Shown here: one piece after another, positions 5,135 through 11,158 of the stretch
Numbering within the stretch: position 1 is the first letter of the stretch
Layout: each line of letters begins with the position of its first letter
From: Rhodothermaceae bacterium
Lineage (GTDB): Bacteria; Bacteroidota; Rhodothermia; Rhodothermales; JAHEMB01
Length of the DNA: 11,158 bases
Reading direction: 5' to 3'
NCBI GenBank assembly: GCA_024643915.1
Contig: JAHEMB010000052.1
Coordinates: forward strand, 1 to 11,158
Notes under the pieces: generated by a model
Seen by the model: the letters and a program-made list of their open reading frames with translations, nothing else
Database searches by the model: none
Told to the model about the DNA's origin: nothing
Translations under genes and position numbers: made by a program

Positions 5135-6841
5135 ATGACCTCAATGCTGGGTGCGCTGGACTGGGTGTTCATCGCGTTTTACTTCGTGCTCGTATTCGGT
5201 GTGGCGATCTGGTCGACGCTGCGGGAGCGGACGCGCGAAACGTCGGCCAACTATTTTCTGGCCGGTCGGAATGTGGGGTGGTTCGTCATCGGTGCTTCCC
5301 TCTTCGCCTCGAACATCGGGTCGGAGCACCTCGTGGGGCTGGCGGGGACGGGGGCATCGAGTGGCGTGGCCGTGGGGCAGTTCGAGATCCTGGCCTCGCT
5401 CATCCTGCTCATCCTTGGCTGGGTGTTTGTCCCGTTCTATATCAAGAGCGGTGTCTTCACGATGCCGGAATTTTTGGAGCGGCGCTACTCATCGGGCGCG
5501 CGGTGGTACCTCGCCATTATCTCCATTGTCGGGTACGTTCTCACGAAAATCTCGGTGACGATTGCGGCGGGCGGCATCGTCTTCGAGTCGATCATGGGGA
5601 TCAACTTCTGGACGGGTGCGCTCGTGGTGGTGATCGCCACGGGCATTTACACCGTTTTCGGCGGGCTGCGAGCGGTGCTTTATACGGACATGATCCAGAT
5701 GTTCGTCCTCGTGGGGGGCGCGATCCTCGTGACCTACCTCGGCCTCGACGCCCTCGGCGGCTGGGGCGAACTCCGTGCCTCGGTCGATAGCAGCTTCTTC
5801 GACATGTGGCAACCCTCCGACCACCCGGATTTTCCCTGGACCGGCATCCTCTTCGGCGCGCCGATCCTGGGGGTGTGGTACTGGTGTACGGACCAGTTCA
5901 TTGTGCAGCGCGTCCTTTCGGCGTCGGACGAGGACAACGCGCGGCGCGGAACCATCTTCGGCGGCTACCTGAAGATCCTGCCGCTCTTCATCTTCGTCAT
6001 CCCCGGCGTCATCGCCTACGCCCTCTCGCAATCGGGGCAGCTCGAACTGGCCGAGCCGGACCAGGCCCTGCCGACCCTCATCGGGACGCTGTTGCCCATC
6101 GGGGTGCGCGGCATCGTAGTGGCGGGGCTGCTGGCGGCGCTCATGTCGAGCCTTTCATCGGTCTTCAACTCGTGCTCGACGCTCATCACCTGGGACATCT
6201 ACAAGAAGTTGAAGCCCGCAGCCTCGGAGCGGCAACTCGTGTGGGTCGGGCAGCTTTCCACCGTCGTGCTCGTGGCGTTCGGACTCGCGTGGATCCCCCT
6301 AATGAAACTGATCTCTTCGCAATTGTACACCTACTTGCAGAGCGTGCAGGCGTACATCAGCCCGCCCATTGCCGCCGTCTTCCTGCTGGGCATTATGTGG
6401 AAACGCGTCAACGCGAAGGGGGCCATGGCAGCGCTCCTGACGGGCTTCGTGCTGGGTATGCTCCGCCTCTTCGCCGAACTCTTCAAGCCATCCCTCAGCG
6501 GTCTCGTCTACGACTACGCCGATATCAACTTCCTGCACTTCGCCATCCTGCTCTTCGTCATTTGCTGTGCGGTGCTCATCGGCGTGAGCCTGCTTACGCC
6601 GCCGCCGCCGGGCTTCAAGGTGGCGGGCCTAACGTTTGAGACGGCGGACGAAGCGGCGAGCGACGGCGTGGTGCCGCCCGTAGAAACCATCACCGAGGTG
6701 CCGTCCGAGACGCCCGGCGAAGCGGTCTCGGTCGCCGAACTGCGCGGCACGTCTAACCCGGCCTGGCGCCGCCGCGATCTTTGGCTGACGGTGGGCCTCA
6801 TCATCGCCGTCGCCCTCGTCTGGCTCTACTTCACCGGATGA
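5135..6841 (+). CDS. SGLT-type sodium:solute symporter (SSS family, probably sugar)
   Basis: A 568-residue inner-membrane protein with about 14 hydrophobic segments, coupling sodium entry to solute uptake. It carries the SGLT core signatures: ASNIGSEHLVGLAGTGA in the first unwound helix (segment from about residue 53), WYWCTDQFIVQR (from 248), and AALMSSLSSVFNS. YLQSVQAYISPPIAAVF comes next, then FWKRVN-like MWKRVNAKGA. Compared with vSGLT, the Na2-site residues correspond to Ala58, Ile61, Ala335, Ser338 and Ser339, and the sugar-contacting Gln428 to Gln402, so a sugar or polyol substrate is likely. A soluble acidic loop (about 490-540, with ETITEVPSETPGEAV) precedes the last helix. ATG at 5135 is chosen over an in-frame TTG at 5081, which would add a leader unlike the family; ATG at 5144 is also possible. 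No sugar-catabolic gene is adjacent. Confidence 0.93.
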   Translation: MTSMLGALDWVFIAFYFVLVFGVAIWSTLRERTRETSANYFLAGRNVGWFVIGASLFASNIGSEHLVGLAGTGASSGVAVGQFEILASLILLILGWVFVPFYIKSGVFTMPEFLERRYSSGARWYLAIISIVGYVLTKISVTIAAGGIVFESIMGINFWTGALVVVIATGIYTVFGGLRAVLYTDMIQMFVLVGGAILVTYLGLDALGGWGELRASVDSSFFDMWQPSDHPDFPWTGILFGAPILGVWYWCTDQFIVQRVLSASDEDNARRGTIFGGYLKILPLFIFVIPGVIAYALSQSGQLELAEPDQALPTLIGTLLPIGVRGIVVAGLLAALMSSLSSVFNSCSTLITWDIYKKLKPAASERQLVWVGQLSTVVLVAFGLAWIPLMKLISSQLYTYLQSVQAYISPPIAAVFLLGIMWKRVNAKGAMAALLTGFVLGMLRLFAELFKPSLSGLVYDYADINFLHFAILLFVICCAVLIGVSLLTPPPPGFKVAGLTFETADEAASDGVVPPVETITEVPSETPGEAVSVAELRGTSNPAWRRRDLWLTVGLIIAVALVWLYFTG

Positions 6842-6855
6842 TCAACAATCAATGA
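6842..6855. repeat. two heptad units after the symporter gene
   Basis: TCAACAA and TCAATGA in tandem, starting right at the symporter stop codon. TCAATGA is identical to units at 529-535 and 550-556. The convergent gap up to 6918 otherwise holds only a weak 5-bp hairpin (CGAGC 6866-6870 with GCTCG 6878-6882) without a T-run. Confidence 0.4.
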
Positions 6856-6918
6856 CGGGCGCTGCCGAGCGCGTGCGGCTCGTATCCTTCACCAGCCCAA
6901 CGCGACACTTCAGTGCAT

Positions 6919-7848
6919 CTACCGGGCGAAGGCGTCGAGGTCCCAGCCTGCCCGTGAGGCGCCGGCGTGATAGGTGCTTTCGAGGAAGTCCAGAACGGCC
7001 TGCCGGGGATCGGCGGCGGTGCGGACGTCGTCGTACTTGAGCATTGCCATTGCGCTGCCTCGGGCGTCCTCCCACCAGGCTGCCTCAGGTTGGAGCGCGG
7101 CCTCGGCCAGGCCCTCCGGCTCGGGGTGGGTGTAGGCGTAGAAGGCGGGGGCGGGCACGTTGTCGTCGCCCGGCCAGAAGCCGAAGCTGACCACCTCGTG
7201 CGAGTACCCCTCCCGGCTGACGCCATCCATGCCGTCGAGCCTTTCGGGCGGCAGGGCTCTGCCTGAGAAGCGCGTTACGACGAGGTCGAAGCTGTGCCAG
7301 AAGAAGTGCACGGGCGTGCTCTTGCCGAGGAAGCGCCCCCGGAACTCCTCCAGAATGCTGCCCACCCCGAGGAGGACCTGCCAGAAGCGATGGACGGCGT
7401 CGGCATCGTAGGAGGCATGGGTGTGATCCTCGGCGAAAGGCACGGGGCCGGGCCGGTCATACGGGTGGGCGAGGATTTTCACTTCCACCCCGATGTCCTC
7501 CAAAATCTCGAAAAGCCGCCGGTAGAAATCCGCTACCGAGAGCCCATCGCGCAAATCGAGGCGGTGGGCTGCGCCGGTGCTACTGCGCACGTCGAGCGCG
7601 TGGTCGATGAAGTCGAACGTGATATCAAAAGCGCCGAAGCCATAGGGGATGGCCCCCGTGGTGAGGCCGCGCGGCGTGAGGTAGAGCGTGACGTGCCACC
7701 AGTGGTTGAGCTTCGGGAAGAGCTTCAGCCGCACCTTGCCCACGATCTGGATGAAGAGGTGGAGCGTGTCTTTCGTGGCCCGCCAGTTTGCAAGAGGAAG
7801 CGGCGGGAAGAGCGGCTGCGGGTCGAGCGGAGTCGGGTAAGAGGCCAT
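6919..7848 (-). CDS. DUF5996 family protein
   Basis: A 309-residue protein matching the uncharacterised DUF5996 family. Recognisable blocks are LPLANWRATKDTLHLFIQIVGK near the N-terminus, then LNHWWHVTLYLTPRGLTT, AFDITFDFIDHAL, and later TPVHFFWHSFDLVVTRFSG. FGFWPGDDNVPAPAFYAYT and AAWWEDARGSAMAMLKYDDV follow. Conserved His and Trp residues stand out (NHWWH, FFWHSFD, FYAYTHPEP), but no reaction is established for the family. There is no signal peptide or membrane helix. ATG at 7848 is preferred over GTG at 7854 because the family start follows it. It is the last gene of the minus-strand run, 42 bp after the DoxX-like gene, and probably shares its transcript. It is not part of the known Mhq set, so its presence may be accidental or a lineage feature. 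Confidence 0.85.
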   Translation of the reverse strand: MASYPTPLDPQPLFPPLPLANWRATKDTLHLFIQIVGKVRLKLFPKLNHWWHVTLYLTPRGLTTGAIPYGFGAFDITFDFIDHALDVRSSTGAAHRLDLRDGLSVADFYRRLFEILEDIGVEVKILAHPYDRPGPVPFAEDHTHASYDADAVHRFWQVLLGVGSILEEFRGRFLGKSTPVHFFWHSFDLVVTRFSGRALPPERLDGMDGVSREGYSHEVVSFGFWPGDDNVPAPAFYAYTHPEPEGLAEAALQPEAAWWEDARGSAMAMLKYDDVRTAADPRQAVLDFLESTYHAGASRAGWDLDAFAR

Positions 7849-7860
7849 GAGCACGGTGAG

Positions 7861-7888
7861 CGAAAGGGTGAAAGGGGAAGGGGAGAAA
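7861..7888. repeat. purine-rich degenerate heptad array between the DoxX-like and DUF5996 genes
   Basis: In steps of 7 the plus strand reads CGAAAGG, GTGAAAG, GGGAAGG, GGAGAAA, a nearly pure purine run that fills most of the 42-bp gap. The unit differs from that at 501-563. Low complexity makes the periodicity less certain here. Confidence 0.35.
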
Positions 7889-7890
7889 TA

Positions 7891-8253
7891 TCAGGCGAAC
7901 CAGTAGCCGTAGACGACGAAGAGAGCCATCGCCAACATCATCATGTTAACGGCGATCATCCCCTTCTCGCTGCGCCGGGCGTGGACGCTGGCCGCCACGA
8001 GCATTGTGAGGGCCAGGCCGAGGGCGGCCAGGGGCGTCAGCCAGGGCAGGATGCCGAGCCACGCGGGCAGGAGCATCCCGAGCGCCCCCAGCACCTCCAG
8101 CGTCCCGATGATGCGGATGGTCTGCTGTGAGAACTCCTCCATCACCGCCATCTTCTCGACCAGCTTCGGCTTGGGCAGAGCGAGCTTCATCCCCCCGGCC
8201 ATAATAAAGGCAAACGCGAGAATGATCTGTACAACCCAGAGTGCGGTGTCCAT
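7891..8253 (-). CDS. DoxX-like small membrane protein (MhqP-type)
   Basis: A 120-residue inner-membrane protein with four predicted helices at about 4-22, 45-64, 67-90 and 99-118. FIMAGGMKL after helix 1 and the mid-protein RIIGTLEVLGALGMLLP are typical of the DoxX-like family, and a basic HARRSEKG loop precedes the last helix. DoxX proteins are linked to thiol/quinone and oxidative stress; B. subtilis MhqP, in the mhqNOP quinone-stress operon, is one. The role here is inferred from the dioxygenase and esterase upstream. The ATG at 8253 has a GAGG about 8 nt before it. The gap of 76 bp to the pirin gene contains a short heptad array and could hold an internal promoter. Confidence 0.85.
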   Translation of the reverse strand: MDTALWVVQIILAFAFIMAGGMKLALPKPKLVEKMAVMEEFSQQTIRIIGTLEVLGALGMLLPAWLGILPWLTPLAALGLALTMLVAASVHARRSEKGMIAVNMMMLAMALFVVYGYWFA

Positions 8254-8310
8254 GCGCGTAACCTCATTTTCGATGAATGGGCGTGCTTATTCGCCTCGTA
8301 CGGTTTTCCT

Positions 8311-8331
8311 CCGACAGCCGACAACCGTCTC
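8311..8331. repeat. short heptad array at the pirin stop codon
   Basis: Three units, CCGACAG, CCGACAA and CCGTCTC, in exact 7-bp phase, ending on the pirin stop codon (8332-8330). The unit differs from the other arrays in the window. Three units alone are weak evidence; the position in a gene gap, like the others, is what makes it notable. Confidence 0.35.
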
Positions 8332-9208
8332 ACCCGAACTCCTCTTTTAGCACGCCCATTTTGCCCGTGCTGTAGTCTTGCATCGCCTGGAAAATCTCCA
8401 CCGAGCGGTTCATCACGAAGGGGCCGGAGGCCGCGACGGGCTCGTCGAGGGGCGCTCCGGCCATCAGCAGCACCCGCGTCTTTTTCGTGGCCTCTATCAG
8501 CACCCCGTCGCCGCCGGGCGGGAGGTGGGCCAGGTGCTCCCCTGCGATCAATTCATTCTTGTTGAGCCGCGCCTGGCCGTCGAGAAAATAGGCGAAAGCG
8601 TTGTAGTCCGGTGGGAGGGGGAAGAAATGGGCGCCGCCCGCCGCAAAGGTGGCGTTGAGGGCGAGGAGGGGGCTGAGGGTCTCGATCGGTCCTTCGACGC
8701 CCCCATGAGAGCCCGTCACCACCTGGATCGTCACTCGCCCGTCTTCGGAGGTGACGGTGGGGGTGTTTTCGGCGGCAAGGGCCTGGTAGGCGGGCGCGCT
8801 CATTTTGTGGCGCTGCGGCAGGTTCACCCAGAGCTGGATCAGCTCCTGCACGCCGCCCCGCTCGGCGAGGGCTTTCGGCGGACGCTCGCTGTGGACGAGG
8901 CCGCGCCCCGCCGTGGTCCACTGCACGCCGCCCGCATAGACGACGCTGTCGTTGCTGATGGAATCACGGTGGTGGACGCCGCCCTCATAAATGAAGGTTA
9001 CGGGCGCGAAGCCCCGGTGCGGGTGCGGCGGTACGCCAAGATCCTGCTGCCGCCCACCCGCCCCAAACGTCAGCCGGGCGTGGTGGAGTAGGAGGAACGG
9101 GTCGATCTGATCGAGTGCGCCGTGGGGGAGGGGCTGCTTCACCACGAGGCCGCCCATGTTGACGGGGGCAGCGGGCGTGACGGCGGCGATGTGTCGGTAG
9201 GCAGGCAT
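8330..9208 (-). CDS. pirin family protein (bicupin)
   Basis: A 292-residue bicupin. The N-terminal cupin has the full pirin metal site: His62 and His64 in PPHPHRGF and His106 and Glu108 in GRGLVHSE, matching the 3-His/1-Glu iron site of pirin/YhhW. Some bacterial pirins have quercetin 2,3-dioxygenase activity and others bind protein partners; the sequence cannot decide between them. The C-terminal cupin carries the expected core, including FAYFLDGQARL and GEHLAHLPPGG, and the end RSVEIFQAMQDYSTGKMG is typical. The start is ATG at 9208, 5 nt after the esterase stop; TTG at 9217 would overlap that stop by 4 nt and is possible. The tight spacing supports co-transcription with the esterase and dioxygenase genes, which fits a role in handling aromatic or quinone compounds. 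Confidence 0.92.
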   Translation of the reverse strand: MPAYRHIAAVTPAAPVNMGGLVVKQPLPHGALDQIDPFLLLHHARLTFGAGGRQQDLGVPPHPHRGFAPVTFIYEGGVHHRDSISNDSVVYAGGVQWTTAGRGLVHSERPPKALAERGGVQELIQLWVNLPQRHKMSAPAYQALAAENTPTVTSEDGRVTIQVVTGSHGGVEGPIETLSPLLALNATFAAGGAHFFPLPPDYNAFAYFLDGQARLNKNELIAGEHLAHLPPGGDGVLIEATKKTRVLLMAGAPLDEPVAASGPFVMNRSVEIFQAMQDYSTGKMGVLKEEFG

Positions 9209-9213
9209 GGCGG

Positions 9214-9906
9214 TCAAGGCGTTTGATCGTGGGCAAGCGAGGCGAGGAGATCCTGTACGAAGGCGATTTCGTCGTCGTTGACGGCGTGGCCGAAGCCGGG
9301 GTAGATCCGCTCCGTCACCGCCGCGCCGAGCCCGCGCATCACCTCGGCCGTCTGCCGCACGCGCCGGAGGGGGATGTGCGGATCGACGTCGCTGCAGCCG
9401 AGGAAGACGGGCGTGCCGTCGAGCGATCCTTCGTAGGCGAACGTCTTGTCGTCCGGTGGAGGGTCTGGCTGTTCGCCGTTCCCGATCAGGCCGCCGCTGA
9501 AGGCCACCACGCCGCCGAAGCGCCGGGCGTTACGAGCCGCGTATTCGAGGGTCAGGCAGGCACCCTGCGAGAAACCCAGCAACACGGTCCGCTCCGCCGG
9601 CACGCCCGCCGCTTCAGCCTCGGCCAGCGCCTCTTCGATAGCCGCCAGCCCGGCACTCAGCTTCGGCTCGTTCTGCGCCAGGGGAGCGAGGAAGCTGTAC
9701 GGATACCACGTGTGCCCTTCCGCCTGGGGCGCAAAATACGCCACCTCTGGCCGCCCGATGGCCTCCGCGAGGGAAAGCATCCCTTCCGCGGAGCCTCCCC
9801 GCCCGTGCACCAGCACCACGGAAGTGCGGAGTGCGGATTTCGGGTTTCGGATTGTGGGTGGCCGTTTCAGCAAGGCAGAGCCTTCGGGCGAGTAACCATC
9901 ATCCAT
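9214..9906 (-). CDS. alpha/beta-hydrolase, phospholipase/carboxylesterase family (MhqD-type)
   Basis: A 230-residue serine hydrolase of the phospholipase/carboxylesterase family. The nucleophile is Ser113 in GFSQGACL, the acid Asp175 in SDVDPHIP, and the base His207 in GFGHAV; the oxyanion region is VLVHGRGGSAEGM from about residue 31. The length fits the family. B. subtilis MhqD is the closest functional analogue by context: an esterase next to an extradiol dioxygenase in the quinone response. ATG at 9906 has AGGTGG just upstream and lies 10 nt after the dioxygenase stop. Odd feature: residues about 17-28 (PTIRNPKSALRT) are encoded by a heptanucleotide array, so the linker between the start and the first strand looks repeat-derived. 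A GTG start near 9819 would avoid it but would cut into the first strand, so 9906 is preferred. Confidence 0.9.
   Translation of the reverse strand: MDDGYSPEGSALLKRPPTIRNPKSALRTSVVLVHGRGGSAEGMLSLAEAIGRPEVAYFAPQAEGHTWYPYSFLAPLAQNEPKLSAGLAAIEEALAEAEAAGVPAERTVLLGFSQGACLTLEYAARNARRFGGVVAFSGGLIGNGEQPDPPPDDKTFAYEGSLDGTPVFLGCSDVDPHIPLRRVRQTAEVMRGLGAAVTERIYPGFGHAVNDDEIAFVQDLLASLAHDQTP
9824..9858. repeat. heptanucleotide array inside the esterase coding region
   Basis: Five units in exact 7-bp phase on the plus strand: GTGCGGA, GTGCGGA, TTTCGGG, TTTCGGA, TTGTGGG. Because three units equal seven codons, the array can be read through, and here it is translated as residues about 17-28 of the esterase. 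Such IRNPKSA-like peptides are the translation typical of this kind of DNA repeat. Confidence 0.65.
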
Positions 9907-9916
9907 CGTCCACCTG

Positions 9917-10843
9917 CTATCTTCCAGCCATCTCGGGGATGCGGAGGGGGGGGAGTTGAGCCTCGAGTTGGGCGCGGCGCGGCTCCAGCCAGGGGGGGAG
10001 TTTCAGGTGCGTGCCGAGGGCGTCGGCGGGCTCGTCGGCGGTGAAGCCCGGCGGGTCGGTGGCGATCTCGAAAAGGACGCCGCCCGGCTCGCGGAAGTAG
10101 ATCGAACGGAAATAGTTGCGATCCTTTACCTCGGTCACAAACAGGCCGAACGAGCGGACCTTCTCCCGCCACGCCAGTTGCTCGGCTTCGTCGTGGGCGC
10201 GGAAGGCGATGTGGTGTACTGTGCCGGCGCCGGGGCGTCCCCGCGCCTCCGAGGCCACCAGGTCGATGATGTTGCCGGGGGCCTGGCCGGGGGCGTGGAA
10301 GCGAAGACGACCGTCTTCTTCACCGGCGGCCTCATAGCCGAAGAGATCGGTGAGCAGGCGGGCCGTCTGGGCCGGCGCAGCGAGGCGCAGGGTGACGCTG
10401 TGAAAGCTGCGGATCGCCTCGCCGTCCACCGCACCTTGGGCAACAAGGTGGGCGACGAAGGCGAGGGGCAGGCCGTCCGGGTCGCGGAACGCCAGGACGC
10501 GCTCGCCAAAGCGCTCCGTCGGCGCGTCGAAAGCGTGGCCGGCGGCGGCGAGGCGTTGTTTCCAGGCGTCGAGGGTGTCGGCGGGGATCGAGAAAGCCGT
10601 TTCCGAGGTCATGCCGCTGCCTGCCTTACCCGGCACGGCGTGGGCCCAGGGGAAGAAGGTGAGGATGGTGCCGGGCCGTCCCGCTTCGTCGCCGTAGTAC
10701 AGGTGGTAGGTGCCGGGGTCGTCGAAGTTGACCGTCTTCTTCACCAGACGCAGCCCCAGCAGACCGACGTAGAAATCGACGTTGCGCTGCGGCGGCCCGG
10801 CGATAGCTGTCACATGGTGGAGACCAGGGATACGGTCGCTCAT
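9917..10843 (-). CDS. ring-cleaving extradiol dioxygenase, VOC superfamily (MhqO/MhqE-type)
   Basis: A 308-residue protein with two vicinal-oxygen-chelate modules. The opening GLHHVTAIAGPPQRNVDFY and the VKKTVNFDDPGTYHLYYGDE block are typical of the MhqO/MhqE/LinE-like hydroquinone dioxygenase group. Likely Fe(II) ligands are His10 (LHHVT), His211 (TVHHIAF) and Glu259 (GGVLFEIATD). The end LKLPPWLEPRRAQLEAQLPPL is also characteristic, so the gene is complete. It should cleave hydroquinone- or catechol-like rings in the cytoplasm, removing redox-active aromatics; the true substrate cannot be read from sequence. It is the first gene of the five-gene minus-strand run, and the upstream gene is separated by a terminator, so its promoter should lie in 10844-10927. 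No Shine-Dalgarno is visible. Within this gap 10870-10885 is only an imperfect palindrome. Confidence 0.92.
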   Translation of the reverse strand: MSDRIPGLHHVTAIAGPPQRNVDFYVGLLGLRLVKKTVNFDDPGTYHLYYGDEAGRPGTILTFFPWAHAVPGKAGSGMTSETAFSIPADTLDAWKQRLAAAGHAFDAPTERFGERVLAFRDPDGLPLAFVAHLVAQGAVDGEAIRSFHSVTLRLAAPAQTARLLTDLFGYEAAGEEDGRLRFHAPGQAPGNIIDLVASEARGRPGAGTVHHIAFRAHDEAEQLAWREKVRSFGLFVTEVKDRNYFRSIYFREPGGVLFEIATDPPGFTADEPADALGTHLKLPPWLEPRRAQLEAQLPPLRIPEMAGR

Positions 10844-10927
10844 GTTAGGTCGTTGGGGCTTGTGTTGCAGGTATCCTTGAGTACCGTCGCTGCCGAAAAG
10901 TTTCGCGCCGGGCGGTGGACAGCCAGC

Positions 10928-10973
10928 AAAAAGCCTCAGAGCCGGGGCAGAGGTGCTGCACCCGGCTCTGAGG
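10928..10973 (-). terminator. intrinsic terminator of the ABC-transporter gene
   Basis: A perfect 13-bp stem pairs CCTCAGAGCCGGG (10934-10946) with CCCGGCTCTGAGG (10961-10973). Four more pairs (GCAG 10947-10950 with CTGC 10956-10959) are possible in the loop. On the minus strand the stem is followed by GC and five T. It ends transcripts from the gene stopping at 11002 and separates that gene from the dioxygenase operon. Confidence 0.9.
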
Positions 10974-11001
10974 ACAATGCTGAAGGGAACAGGGAGAAAA
11001 G

Positions 11002-11158
11002 TTAGTTGGCGGCCGGGGCGGCGTACTTGCGCTCCATGAAGTTCTCGGTCACGACGTGGCCGTCAAAGAGATGCACGATCCGGTGGCTGTACTCCGCGTC
11101 CGCTGGGCTGTGCGTCACCATCACAATCGTCGCTCCCGCCTCGTTCAACTGCGTCAAC
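11002..11158 (-). CDS. ABC transporter ATP-binding protein, C-terminal end (cut by window edge)
   Basis: The last 51 complete codons of an ABC ATPase. LNEAGATIVMVTHSPADAEY contains the H-loop histidine (VTHS) that contacts the ATP gamma-phosphate, and RIVHLFDGHVVTEN is the usual end of the catalytic domain. The H-loop context and short tail suggest the MacB/LolD-type group that works with FtsX-like permeases, exporting lipoproteins, peptides or small molecules. The Walker A, Q-loop and signature motifs lie outside the window, so the subfamily is tentative. A strong terminator follows 28 bp after the stop. Confidence 0.88.
   Translation of the reverse strand, partial: LTQLNEAGATIVMVTHSPADAEYSHRIVHLFDGHVVTENFMERKYAAPAAN

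Noticed and set aside
5806..8130. Long plus-strand frames inside the symporter (5806-6639) and opposite DUF5996/DoxX (7294-8130)
   Set aside because: Both overlap genes whose motifs are clear; the alternative translations are low-complexity Arg/Ala/Gly-rich shadows.
9956..11005. A 349-codon plus-strand frame opposite the dioxygenase
   Set aside because: The minus strand encodes a full VOC dioxygenase, and the plus frame also runs through its promoter gap and the ABC-gene terminator.

Overview
The window looks like a GC-rich, mostly gene-dense bacterial chromosome segment. Protein style suggests Rhodothermota/Bacteroidota: the start of TopA, the SGLT-type symporter, and genes that mostly lack a clear Shine-Dalgarno. 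This placement is inference from sequence style only; no rRNA or other phylogenetic marker is present. There are no tRNA or rRNA genes, CRISPR arrays, transposases or phage genes.

Layout from left to right. (1) 1-483, minus: N-terminal part of pyruvate phosphate dikinase, cut by the window edge. (2) 501-630: short degenerate heptanucleotide arrays in inverted orientation around a terminator hairpin, directly after a small two-helix membrane protein gene (623-871, minus). (3) 1048-1136: inverted arrays with an 8-bp period just upstream of topA (1156-3750, plus), which ends in a strong intrinsic terminator. (4) 3833-4045, minus: a small zinc-ribbon protein, convergent with topA. (5) 4337-6841, plus: a YqjF/DUF2071 protein, then an SGLT-type sodium:solute symporter. 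(6) 6919-10843, minus: five genes in one direction, transcribed as extradiol dioxygenase > carboxylesterase > pirin > DoxX-like > DUF5996. (7) 11002-11158, minus: C-terminal end of an ABC transporter ATPase with its own terminator at 10928-10973.

The main biological unit is (6). Dioxygenase, esterase and DoxX-like protein are the same protein types as Bacillus subtilis MhqO/MhqE, MhqD and MhqP, the quinone/hydroquinone detoxification set. Here they sit with a pirin that keeps its cupin metal ligands. The cluster probably deals with electrophilic aromatic compounds; its true substrate is unknown and no MarR/MhqR-type regulator is visible.

The most unusual DNA-level observation is that several gaps between genes, and one coding region, hold short degenerate tandem arrays with a strict 7-bp (once 8-bp) period and different unit sequences. 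Two of them are arranged as inverted pairs. The array inside the esterase gene is read as an extra linker near the N-terminus.
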